Part shown: piece after piece, positions 1 to 6,759 of the stretch
Layout: every line of letters starts with the position of its first letter
Numbering within the stretch: the first letter of the stretch is position 1
Source: Ilumatobacteraceae bacterium
GTDB lineage: Bacteria; Actinomycetota; Acidimicrobiia; Acidimicrobiales; Ilumatobacteraceae
DNA: 9,777 bases
NCBI GenBank assembly: GCA_023253435.1
Contig: JALRGJ010000035.1
Span: 1 to 9,777 of the forward strand
Reading direction: 5' to 3'
Position numbers and translations under genes: made by a program
The notes under the pieces: model-generated
What the model saw: only the letters and a program-made list of their open reading frames with translations
Databases searched by the model: none
What the model was told of the DNA's origin: nothing

Positions 1-1137
1 AAAGATGACATTCCCAATTGGGATAGTGCCACCAAATGCCATAAACCACAGGGCCATAACGCGTGCACGGATTTCAATTTCTAGCCGACTCTGAAGCACC
101 GTCATAAGTGAGGTAGTGGTTCCGAAGTAGGAGATTCCCAAAATGAATCCTGTAATGAATGCAAGGGGAACTGTGCGCACCGTTGCAAAAGCTGTCATTG
201 CAACTGCAAAGAGGAGGAATCCTCGTCTCGAGGTCAAGCGTTTATCCACGTGCGCGAGAACCGTGCCAATAGACAATGCGCCCACGAGAGCGCCGCATCC
301 CCATGTTGCGTATAACCATTTGTATGTCACGGTCTTTGGCTGAATATCAAATGCAAGTTTTGCAACGGCGGGGAATAAACCCACGTAAGCCAGACTCAAG
401 AGAGAGAAGGAACTCATCGTTACAAGAATTCGCCCGATTGCCGGGCGCTCACGTGCGATACGAAATCCTGCCGTAAACGACTTCAGCCCCTCTTCTTTTT
501 TGGAGGAGTTAGGTGGAATATGAATCTTAAAAATTGCCCACATCACACATAAATACGTTGCAGCATTGAAAATTAATACCTGACCTGGGGTGACGCCCCA
601 ACTCATTAAGAGGGCGACAATGATCGGCCCGGTCACACGGGAACCATTGACAGACGCAGAATTCAAGCTGATTGATCCGCCAAGATCCTCTGGCTTTACC
701 AAACTGGGTAGCACGGCAGAAAATGCCGGAGCGTTAAATGCATTCCCGATTCCCACAAACGTTTGAGCAATAAATAGTGCCCAGATGGGGGAATGTTTGA
801 TGGTGAAGATGCCAAGCAGCACTGATCCGGTCATTTGAATTGTCTGGGCAAACAACAACCATTTTCGGCGATCAAATCTGTCCGCCATCACTCCGGCAGG
901 AATAGAAAGAAGGAGCAACGGACCAAGTTGAGCAAAGACAAACACTCCCACCGTGGCGGCACTCTCCGTGCGTGAGTACACGTACGCGGGTAGCACCACA
1001 TTTTGCATCCACGTTCCGATGCTGGATAAGAAATTGGAAATCCACATCACACGGAACTGCGGATATGAAAATGCTGAGCGTGCGGTACCAGGACGCGGAG
1101 GATTTTTTCCTGGTTTGATGATTTGCTCAGGCGTCAT
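1..1137 (-). CDS. MFS transporter, MFS_3 / EntS-like exporter (3' end cut by window edge)
   Basis: Reading the minus strand from the ATG at 1137 gives 379 codons open to the left edge. The protein is a polytopic membrane protein of the major facilitator superfamily, probably a proton-driven exporter of small molecules. After a Pro-rich cytoplasmic N-terminus (residues 1-20) comes an FSYPQFRVMWISNF segment leading into helix 1, then MFS motif A (GVMADRFDRRKW, residues 82-93) in the loop between helices 2 and 3. The last part has the LQSR...ARVMALWFMAFGG block (348-370) that I associate with MFS_3 (PF05977) proteins. Those are usually about 400-430 residues, so roughly the last 30-50 are missing. 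An in-frame ATG at 1191 would add 18 residues (MGEHCPTV...); neither start has a convincing Shine-Dalgarno sequence. The gene follows the P450 in the same direction with a short gap, so they are likely co-transcribed. Substrate is unknown; export of a P450 product or substrate is only a guess. Confidence 0.9.
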   Translation of the reverse strand, partial: MTPEQIIKPGKNPPRPGTARSAFSYPQFRVMWISNFLSSIGTWMQNVVLPAYVYSRTESAATVGVFVFAQLGPLLLLSIPAGVMADRFDRRKWLLFAQTIQMTGSVLLGIFTIKHSPIWALFIAQTFVGIGNAFNAPAFSAVLPSLVKPEDLGGSISLNSASVNGSRVTGPIIVALLMSWGVTPGQVLIFNAATYLCVMWAIFKIHIPPNSSKKEEGLKSFTAGFRIARERPAIGRILVTMSSFSLLSLAYVGLFPAVAKLAFDIQPKTVTYKWLYATWGCGALVGALSIGTVLAHVDKRLTSRRGFLLFAVAMTAFATVRTVPLAFITGFILGISYFGTTTSLMTVLQSRLEIEIRARVMALWFMAFGGTIPIGNVIF

Positions 1138-1217
1138 AAGGGGGTGTTGTAAAACTACTTCTCGGAGCACGGTGGGGCAGTGTTCGCCCATCAGTAGGTG
1201 AGACTCTGTGAAATTAT

Positions 1218-2432
1218 TTAATGCCCGGGTTCACAAGAGATAGGAAGATACGAAGGCCCAAATATTCCTACTCCCGTTGGCTTATAAGTAGGAGTGCCAG
1301 TCAGTGCAAGTTGTGGCATCCGTTGTGAGAGCACAATGAACGCTTCTTGTAATTCTGCGCGGGCAAGCGATGCTCCGAGGCAGTAATGAATTCCCGATCC
1401 AAATGACATATGGGGTTGTCCCACGGGCTCACGAGTGATGTCAAAGGTTTCTGGCTCCGGAAAAATACCGCTATCAAAATTGGCTGAGCTCATAGATGCT
1501 GACATCAAAGTTCCTTTAGGGAAGAGTACGCCGTTGTATTCAATGTCTTCAGATGCGAATCGCACCGTTCCTCCTACGGCACCGTGGTACCGCATCACTT
1601 CTTCAACTGCTCGAGGCGCAAGCGACGGATCATTTCGCAGTAGTTCCCACTGATCTGGATGTTCTGCAAAAAGTGCAAGTGCTAAGCCGAGTTGATTTCT
1701 TGTGGTGTCCGTACCTCCAACAATGACAGCCTCCACCATCATCTCTAACTCATCGGTTGTTAACTTGTCACCTTCTTCTTCTGCAGATATGAGATCTGTG
1801 ATGAGATCATCTGTAGGGGTATCTCGTCTGTTGGCAATCAACTCACGCGTGTAAGCATTCAACTCTTTGCGAGCCGCCACAATGATGGGAACTTGAGACG
1901 CAAGATCTTCACTAAAGATGCGCAATACGTCTGTTGCGAGACGACTAAATAACTGCCAATCTTCTTTTGGTGCCCCCAGCAGTTCACAGATAATGGGAAT
2001 GGGATAGGGCTCACAAATTGCTTCCACAGCGTCACCGCCTCCCGATGCCGCAATAGGGTCCACAAGTTCATTCACCACTTGTCGCATGAATGGACGCAAG
2101 CGGTCAGAGCTTCGAGGTGAAAAGGCTGGTGCCACCAGGCGCCTAAGACGAACATGGACTTCGCCCTCGGCACTCAAGATGCTGACACGCTCACGGTTGA
2201 ATTCTTTGTCAGTGATGCCTTGAATTTGTGCGGCAAGGCCAGCAGCTGAGTGCCAACGCTTGTCACGCAATACACCAATTACTGATTCGTAAGTAAGTAC
2301 GGAATACCCAATTTCGGTTTTTGCTAGCCAGTGCTCGGAAGCGATACCCCGGAGTAAGGCTTGTCGCTCTTGACGTGATTGTCCGGCGCGAAAGGGAACG
2401 GTGGGAAGAGTGAGATTTTCGGCATGGGTCAC
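1218..2432 (-). CDS. Cytochrome P450, soluble bacterial type
   Basis: A 404-residue haem monooxygenase, normal length for a soluble bacterial P450. It would insert one oxygen atom into an organic substrate using electrons from a ferredoxin and its reductase. All core motifs are present: C-helix HVRLR (H93, R97); I-helix GGTDTT (239-244), with D242-T243 in the place of the acid-alcohol pair used for oxygen activation; the K-helix ExxR as E278-R281; and the haem loop FGSGIHYCLG (344-353) with C351 as thiolate ligand. There is no N-terminal membrane anchor, so it should be cytosolic. The start is GTG: the codon two upstream in frame is a TGA stop, and the next Met is residue 116. No redox partner is in the window, so electrons must come from a gene elsewhere. 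Substrate cannot be read from the sequence; the adjoining MFS gene suggests a small hydrophobic compound or secondary metabolite. Confidence 0.96.
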   Translation of the reverse strand: MTHAENLTLPTVPFRAGQSRQERQALLRGIASEHWLAKTEIGYSVLTYESVIGVLRDKRWHSAAGLAAQIQGITDKEFNRERVSILSAEGEVHVRLRRLVAPAFSPRSSDRLRPFMRQVVNELVDPIAASGGGDAVEAICEPYPIPIICELLGAPKEDWQLFSRLATDVLRIFSEDLASQVPIIVAARKELNAYTRELIANRRDTPTDDLITDLISAEEEGDKLTTDELEMMVEAVIVGGTDTTRNQLGLALALFAEHPDQWELLRNDPSLAPRAVEEVMRYHGAVGGTVRFASEDIEYNGVLFPKGTLMSASMSSANFDSGIFPEPETFDITREPVGQPHMSFGSGIHYCLGASLARAELQEAFIVLSQRMPQLALTGTPTYKPTGVGIFGPSYLPISCEPGH

Positions 2433-2444
2433 CCCTCAAACATA
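2433..2444 (-). promoter_or_regulatory. Candidate -10 box and leaderless start of the P450 gene
   Basis: On the minus strand TATGTT (2444-2439) fits the TANNNT pattern of actinobacterial -10 boxes. It is followed by exactly six bases (TGAGGG) and then the GTG start. Transcription starting about 7 nt after a -10 hexamer would begin at the GTG itself, which is the layout of a leaderless mRNA. The GAGGGG touching the start codon is too close to act as a normal Shine-Dalgarno. I see no good -35 hexamer at 16-18 bp. This is inference from spacing alone. Confidence 0.4.
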
Positions 2445-2467
2445 CGCCCATTCCGATTTCATGGTGT

Positions 2468-2473
2468 TACGCT
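2468..2473 (+). promoter_or_regulatory. Candidate -10 box for the polyamine-type ABC operon
   Basis: TACGCT matches TANNNT and sits 25 bases upstream of the potA-like ATG, which would give a short leader (about 15-20 nt) carrying the Shine-Dalgarno sequence. No clear -35 partner is visible at the right distance. The whole divergent gap with the P450 is only 66 bp, so promoters for both directions must overlap or lie back to back, and any operator here could control both sides. Weak evidence. Confidence 0.28.
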
Positions 2474-2489
2474 CGCTGGGTCCCCGTTT

Positions 2490-2497
2490 GGAGGTGA
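2490..2497 (+). promoter_or_regulatory. Shine-Dalgarno sequence that sets the potA-like start
   Basis: GGAGGTGA is an eight-base match to the anti-Shine-Dalgarno end of 16S rRNA. The core GGAGG ends 4 nt before the ATG at 2499, a little short but workable. It favours the start at 2499 over the ATG at 2379, which would add 40 residues encoded inside the 5' end of the opposing P450 gene and unlike any ABC ATPase N-terminus. Confidence 0.7.
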
Positions 2498-2498
2498 G

Positions 2499-3638
2499 AT
2501 GGACGTCAATGATCCCGTAGTAGCGCTCGACCATGTGCACAAGAAATACGGATCATTCACAGCCGTCCACGAAGCCAATTTCTCCATCGGACGTGGAGAG
2601 TTCTTTGCCATGCTGGGGCCTTCTGGCTGTGGCAAGACCACAACACTCAAGATGATTGCTGGCTTTGAGCAGCCCACCTCTGGGCGCGTGTTGCTTGAGG
2701 GTCAGGATGTCTCTCAAGTCCCTCCCCATAAGCGCAATGTCAACACAGTGTTTCAGCAATACGCACTATTTCCCCACATGTCGGTGTTCGACAACGTGGC
2801 ATTTGGTCCACGTAGCAAAAAACTCTCCGATTCGGAAGTAAAAAAGCGTGTGACTGAAATGTTGCACGTTGTGCGCCTAGATGAATTCTCTGAGCGTAAG
2901 CCAGCGCAGTTATCCGGTGGCCAACAACAAAGAGTTGCATTAGCCAGAGCGTTGGTGAATTTACCAAGTGCGCTTTTGCTCGACGAACCACTTGCTGCAC
3001 TAGATCTCAAACTTCGTGAGGCAATGCAAATCGAACTAAAAAGAATTCAGCGCGAAGTAGGTATCACGTTCGTTTTTGTCACCCATGATCAGGGAGAAGC
3101 GCTCACGATGAGTGATCGTATTGCTGTCATGAGTGAAGGTCGGGTAGAGCAAGTAGGAACTCCAGAAAACATTTACGCTCGACCAGAGTCATTATTCGTG
3201 GCCGGTTTCATAGGCTCAGCAAATCTGTTACCAGGAGTCATTGCATCCTCAGGCGGTGAATTGGTTGTTGAACTACAAGGTGGTAACAAAATTGCAGTTC
3301 TCGCAAACAATGTTGCTCCCGGAGCTTCACATGAAACTGGTGGTCGAGTAACAGTGATGCTGCGTCCAGAACAAATTTCGCTTGGGCAACAAGGCGATAT
3401 CACAGTTCGAGTCACCGACAGTGTGTTCCAGGGCTCTTCTGTTCGTGTTGTTGGCCGGATGAATGACAACACTGAAATCACGGCTTTGGTCTCAGTAGAT
3501 CCATCACACAAAACTCCCGCTCCCGGAGACAACCTGTATATGTCGTGGCATCCACAAGCTCCTTACGTGCTTGATGGTTGGCCCGACACTGCTGGCTCTA
3601 ATTCCACCAATGTCGATTCCATCGAGGCCACCCTCTAA
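2499..3638 (+). CDS. potA: Polyamine-type ABC transporter ATP-binding protein (PotA-like)
   Basis: A 379-residue ATPase that powers the importer encoded by the next three genes, working as a dimer on the inner face of the membrane. Starting from the ATG at 2499, the motifs are Walker A GPSGCGKTT (40-48), Q-loop around Q86-Q87 (FQQYALFPHM), signature LSGGQQQR (138-145), Walker B LLLDEP (159-164) with catalytic E163, D-loop ALD, and H-loop H196 in VTHDQ. Residues from about 240 on form a TOBE-type regulatory domain (MLRPEQISL at 287-295), as in PotA/FbpC/UgpC-type subunits, and total length matches PotA. The family also serves iron, sulfate and sugar importers, so the assignment to polyamines rests on the PotD-, PotB- and PotC-like neighbours. 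The start at 2499 has a strong Shine-Dalgarno. First gene of the operon; 44 nt separate it from the potD-like gene. Confidence 0.95.
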   Translation: MDVNDPVVALDHVHKKYGSFTAVHEANFSIGRGEFFAMLGPSGCGKTTTLKMIAGFEQPTSGRVLLEGQDVSQVPPHKRNVNTVFQQYALFPHMSVFDNVAFGPRSKKLSDSEVKKRVTEMLHVVRLDEFSERKPAQLSGGQQQRVALARALVNLPSALLLDEPLAALDLKLREAMQIELKRIQREVGITFVFVTHDQGEALTMSDRIAVMSEGRVEQVGTPENIYARPESLFVAGFIGSANLLPGVIASSGGELVVELQGGNKIAVLANNVAPGASHETGGRVTVMLRPEQISLGQQGDITVRVTDSVFQGSSVRVVGRMNDNTEITALVSVDPSHKTPAPGDNLYMSWHPQAPYVLDGWPDTAGSNSTNVDSIEATL

Positions 3639-3653
3639 GTGGTCATGCCACTT
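3637..3653 (+). other. Stem-loop candidate between potA-like and potD-like genes
   Basis: AAGTGG-TCATG-CCACTT is a perfect 6-bp inverted repeat with a 5-nt loop that begins within the potA-like stop codon. No run of T follows, so it is not a standard intrinsic terminator. In an operon where the binding protein is usually needed in excess over the ATPase, such a hairpin could protect the downstream mRNA segment from 3'-5' decay or act as a processing point. Function is inference; a stem this short can occur by chance. Confidence 0.35.
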
Positions 3654-3671
3654 CCACACCCCATCACCGAT

Positions 3672-3676
3672 AGGAG
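3672..3676 (+). promoter_or_regulatory. Shine-Dalgarno of the potD-like gene
   Basis: AGGAG ends 6 nt before the ATG at 3683, near-ideal spacing. It is the best-placed ribosome site in the operon, in keeping with high expression of a binding protein. Confidence 0.7.
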
Positions 3677-3682
3677 AAAACA

Positions 3683-4843
3683 ATGAGCACACGTCAGAAA
3701 ACATCTGAGTCGCAAAGTCCACGATATTCACGTCGTGAATTTCTCATTCGCTCCGGTGTCGTTGGTGTTGGTGCGGTGTCACTCCCTGCAATCTTGTCGG
3801 CGTGTGGTGGAGGTGGAGGATCATCTCAAGCAACAAATACTTTGTATTTTGAAAATTGGCCCGGATACATGGACTCAGAGACCGTTGCTTTATTCAAGAA
3901 AGAAACCGGCATTGACTTCACGTACACCGAAAAGTTCAATGACAATAACGAATACTTCGCCAAAGTGCAGCCGTTATTGGCAAAGGGAAAAACTATTAAG
4001 CCAGACCTAGTGGCTCCTACCTACTGGATGGCCGCTCGCTGGATTCAATTGGGTTGGGCTCAAAAAATTGAAATGGAGGCCATCCCTAACGCAAAAAACT
4101 TGCGTAAAGACTTGAAGTCACCTTCCTGGGACAAAAACAATGAGTACCAGTTGCCCTACCAAACTGGTATCGCTGGTATCGCGTACAACGCGTCAATAAC
4201 TGGCAGGGAGTTAAAGAGTGTGGAAGACCTCTTCGACCCAGCCTTCAAGGGCCAGATTGGAATGCTCACAGAAATGCGTGACACGGTGGGGCTAATTGCA
4301 ATGGCAAATGGCATTAAGTTGAGTGAAATTTCTTCGTTTGATCAAGTCGCAAGCGCCTTTGACAAATTGGAAGCTGCCAAAAAAGATGGTCAAATTCGTT
4401 CGTTCACCGGTAACGACTACATGGATGATTTGAGTGCCGGAAACTTTGCCGCATGTGTTGCGTGGTCTGGGGATGTGCTGCAGTTACAGGCAGAGAACCC
4501 TGATATCAAGTTTGTGATTCCTGAAGAAGGTGGCACAAGTTGGTATGACACCATGTTGTTGGTGGAAGGTTCCCAACATGGAGAACAAGCAGCTAAGTGG
4601 ATGGACTACATCTACGATCCTGTGAATGCTGCTCGCATCACGGCGACTGTTCAATACATCTCACCTGTAGACGGCGTTCGCGATGAGTTGGTGAAACTTG
4701 GTGGGGAAACAGCGAAACTTGCGGAGAGTCCGTTGTTGTTCCCATCCGATGAAGAAATTGCGCGTTTGCAAAGTTGGGGCGCCTTGTCAGAAACAGAAGA
4801 AGCAAAGTTCGATGAGCGCTTTGCAACAATCATTGGCGCTTAG
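3683..4843 (+). CDS. potD: Polyamine-type substrate-binding lipoprotein (PotD-like), Tat exported
   Basis: A 386-residue extracellular solute-binding protein that captures the substrate and hands it to the permeases. The N-terminus has a twin-arginine motif (SRREFL, R17-R18), a hydrophobic stretch (about 24-39) and a lipobox LSAC with C41 as the lipidated residue, followed by a Gly/Ser linker. It should therefore be exported folded by Tat and anchored to the outer face of the membrane. Comparing from memory with E. coli PotD, several ligand-contact positions look kept: W59 and Y62 (NWPGYM), W261 (AWSG), W287 and D289 (EGGTSWYD) and Y325 (QYISP). The acidic pair that holds the amines (D168/E171 in E. 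coli) seems to correspond to E197 and D200 (LTEMRD), with the side-chain lengths exchanged. A polyamine or related cationic ligand is thus likely, but which one is open. Start supported by AGGAG 6 nt upstream. Confidence 0.93.
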   Translation: MSTRQKTSESQSPRYSRREFLIRSGVVGVGAVSLPAILSACGGGGGSSQATNTLYFENWPGYMDSETVALFKKETGIDFTYTEKFNDNNEYFAKVQPLLAKGKTIKPDLVAPTYWMAARWIQLGWAQKIEMEAIPNAKNLRKDLKSPSWDKNNEYQLPYQTGIAGIAYNASITGRELKSVEDLFDPAFKGQIGMLTEMRDTVGLIAMANGIKLSEISSFDQVASAFDKLEAAKKDGQIRSFTGNDYMDDLSAGNFAACVAWSGDVLQLQAENPDIKFVIPEEGGTSWYDTMLLVEGSQHGEQAAKWMDYIYDPVNAARITATVQYISPVDGVRDELVKLGGETAKLAESPLLFPSDEEIARLQSWGALSETEEAKFDERFATIIGA

Positions 4844-4858
4844 CGATACATCACTGAG

Positions 4859-5929
4859 ATGACCGGCGTTACTTCACATAGACAAAGAACGGTTCGTCGG
4901 CCAGAACTGGTAGGCCTAGGTGTATTGGCCACTGTTGGCGTGGGACTCATTGCCATTGCTGCAGAATGGATTACTGGGGTGGGCGCAACGGTGATTGCGA
5001 TATTTCTTCTCGCCGCTCTCGTGTCCGTTGTGTGGACTGCATTTGTAGGTGGCCTCGATGCTCGCCGTGCGCTTGCTCCTTACGGGTTACTGAAACCTGG
5101 AATGTTGTGGCTGTGTTTGTTCTTCATTGCTCCTTTGTGGTCAATGCTAGAAATGTCCCTTTCCAGTAAGAAGAGCCGGTTTGATTTCTTGCCATCTTTC
5201 ACGTGGGAATGGGGAAATTTTCAAAAAGCACTCACTGATTTCGCTCCTCAATTTGGAAGAAGTTTCGGATACGCAGCGGCCGCCACCTTGTTGACTTTGG
5301 CAATTGGGTATCCGATTGCCTATGTGATCGCCTTCAGGGGAGGACGTTTTCGGTCACTACTTCTTGGCCTCGTTGCTGTTCCATTCTTCACTTCGTACCT
5401 CATCAGAACAATTGCATGGCAGAGTTTGTTGTCAGATAGGGGACCAATTGTTGGCACCATCGACAAGCTGGGTCTGAATGCTCCTCTTGAGTGGCTTCAC
5501 ATCATGAACAACGGCAGATTGATGAATACGCCTGCCGCCGTCATTGGTGGCCTCACATACAACTTTCTTCCTTTCATGATCTTGCCCATTTATGTCAGCC
5601 TGGAAAAAGTTGATGTGAAGTTGGTCGATGCAGCAATGGATCTCTACTCAACGGTGTCACAAGCTTTCCGTCGTGTGGTGTTCCCCATGTCGTTGCCGGG
5701 CGTATTTGCGGGGAGCCTCTTAGTGTTCATTCCGGCGGCAGGTGATTTTGTTAATGCTCAATTTTTGGGTAGCCCAGAAACCACCATGATTGGTAACAGC
5801 ATTCAAAATCAATTTCTTGTTCAGTTGAACTACCCACTTGCATCCGCAATGTCTTTGGTGTTGATGGCGGTTATTACTGCTTCGGTGCTTGTGTATGCGC
5901 GTTTCATGGGAACGGAAGACATCGCATGA
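4859..5929 (+). CDS. potB: Polyamine-type ABC permease 1 (PotB-like) with N-terminal extension
   Basis: A 356-residue inner-membrane permease, one half of the import channel. Residues from about 75 on match PotB: the first core helix starts at LKPGMLWLCLFFIAPL (78-93), and the cytoplasmic EAA loop that docks on the ATPase is at about 257-281 (DAAMDLYSTV ... SLPG). The usual glycine of that loop (DLG) is tyrosine here; I recall DLY in other actinobacterial PotB proteins, so this is probably lineage-typical. Before the core lie about 75 extra residues with two hydrophobic stretches (about 17-37 and 43-63), making the protein longer than the usual 280-310. No later in-frame start with a good ribosome site is evident, and starting later would leave an untypical gap of some 200 nt. 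The ATG at 4859 lies 15 nt after potD and lacks a clear Shine-Dalgarno. Its 3' end overlaps potC by 4 nt. Confidence 0.92.
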   Translation: MTGVTSHRQRTVRRPELVGLGVLATVGVGLIAIAAEWITGVGATVIAIFLLAALVSVVWTAFVGGLDARRALAPYGLLKPGMLWLCLFFIAPLWSMLEMSLSSKKSRFDFLPSFTWEWGNFQKALTDFAPQFGRSFGYAAAATLLTLAIGYPIAYVIAFRGGRFRSLLLGLVAVPFFTSYLIRTIAWQSLLSDRGPIVGTIDKLGLNAPLEWLHIMNNGRLMNTPAAVIGGLTYNFLPFMILPIYVSLEKVDVKLVDAAMDLYSTVSQAFRRVVFPMSLPGVFAGSLLVFIPAAGDFVNAQFLGSPETTMIGNSIQNQFLVQLNYPLASAMSLVLMAVITASVLVYARFMGTEDIA

Positions 5930-6759
5930 CCGCGGCACAGGCGCCTAGGCAAGCAATGGGTCGAAAGATAGTAAATGCCATTGCATCGTTAGGAATGCTG
6001 TACCTATTTGCGCCAATTGTCGTCATCGTGCTGTTTTCCTTTAATCAGCCAAAGGGAAAATTCAATATTGTGTGGCAGGGTTTTACCTTGGATAACTGGC
6101 GCCGCCCATTTGCGGTGCCAGAGCTCACGGATGCATTGCTAGTCAGTTTGAAAGTTGCTTTTTTCTCAACCTTGATTGCAACAATTTTAGGAACGATGAT
6201 TGCGCTGGCTCTGAGCAGATACAAGTTCAGAGGCAACGGAGCGATCAATTTATTTTTGGTGCTACCGCTTACTTCGCCTGAAGTTGTTCTCGGATCTTCA
6301 TTGGCAACATTGTTTATCTCTCGAGGAGTTGACTTTGGCTATGTCACGGTGGTGATCGCTCACGTCATGTTCCAGGTTTCATTTGTGGCAGTTACTTTGC
6401 GCGCCAGGATCAGGGGGTTTGATTGGACCCTTGAACAAGCCGCAATGGATCTCGGTGCCAGCCCTCAACGTGCGTTTTGGAGAATTACATTTCCGTTGAT
6501 TCTTCCAGGAATCACAGCAGCCGCGCTTCTCTCTTTTGCGTTATCTATCGACGACTTCATCATTACCTTCTTTAATGCCGGTTCATTGGTGACATTCCCA
6601 CTTCAGATCTTTGGTGCATCGCGTGTGGCTATCCCGCCACAGATAAATGTTCTTGCCACCATGCTTCTGCTCGGAAGCGTTTTACTCATGGTGGGTGGCG
6701 TCATTCTTGAGTCGCGCAAACAAAGAAAAACCTTGGCAGTCACAAAAACGAGAAAGTAA
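5926..6759 (+). CDS. potC: Polyamine-type ABC permease 2 (PotC-like)
   Basis: A 277-residue inner-membrane permease, the partner of the PotB-like protein. Its length is typical of PotC. The first helix is at about 17-38 (ASLGMLYLFAPIVVIVLFSF), followed by the characteristic FNQPKG and a periplasmic segment, then further helices. The cytoplasmic EAA loop is canonical here: LEQAAMDLGAS (169-179) with G177, and LILPG ending at 195. The helix after it carries SFALSIDDFIITFF (203-216), typical of PotC. The ATG overlaps the potB stop as ATGA, so translation is probably coupled and gives equal amounts of the two permeases. The C-terminus is basic (QRKTLAVTKTRK), on the cytoplasmic side. Confidence 0.95.
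   Translation: MTAAQAPRQAMGRKIVNAIASLGMLYLFAPIVVIVLFSFNQPKGKFNIVWQGFTLDNWRRPFAVPELTDALLVSLKVAFFSTLIATILGTMIALALSRYKFRGNGAINLFLVLPLTSPEVVLGSSLATLFISRGVDFGYVTVVIAHVMFQVSFVAVTLRARIRGFDWTLEQAAMDLGASPQRAFWRITFPLILPGITAAALLSFALSIDDFIITFFNAGSLVTFPLQIFGASRVAIPPQINVLATMLLLGSVLLMVGGVILESRKQRKTLAVTKTRK

Noticed and set aside
953..1201. Plus-strand ORF of 82 codons
   Set aside because: It lies opposite the MFS gene, whose frame encodes clear membrane helices and motif A; the plus-strand product is compositionally odd and unrecognised.
2379..2498. Longer start for the potA-like gene at the ATG at 2379
   Set aside because: The extra 40 residues lie inside the opposing P450 gene and resemble no ABC ATPase N-terminus, while the ATG at 2499 has an eight-base Shine-Dalgarno match.
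3173..3532. Minus-strand ORF of 119 codons
   Set aside because: It is the antisense shadow of the TOBE domain of the potA-like gene, with no recognisable motif and no ribosome site.
5630..5702. Loss of the EAA-loop glycine in the PotB-like protein as a sign of a defective permease
   Set aside because: The rest of the loop (DAAMDL and SLPG) is intact, the PotC loop is canonical, and I recall DLY at this place in other actinobacterial PotB proteins, so it is probably a normal variant.
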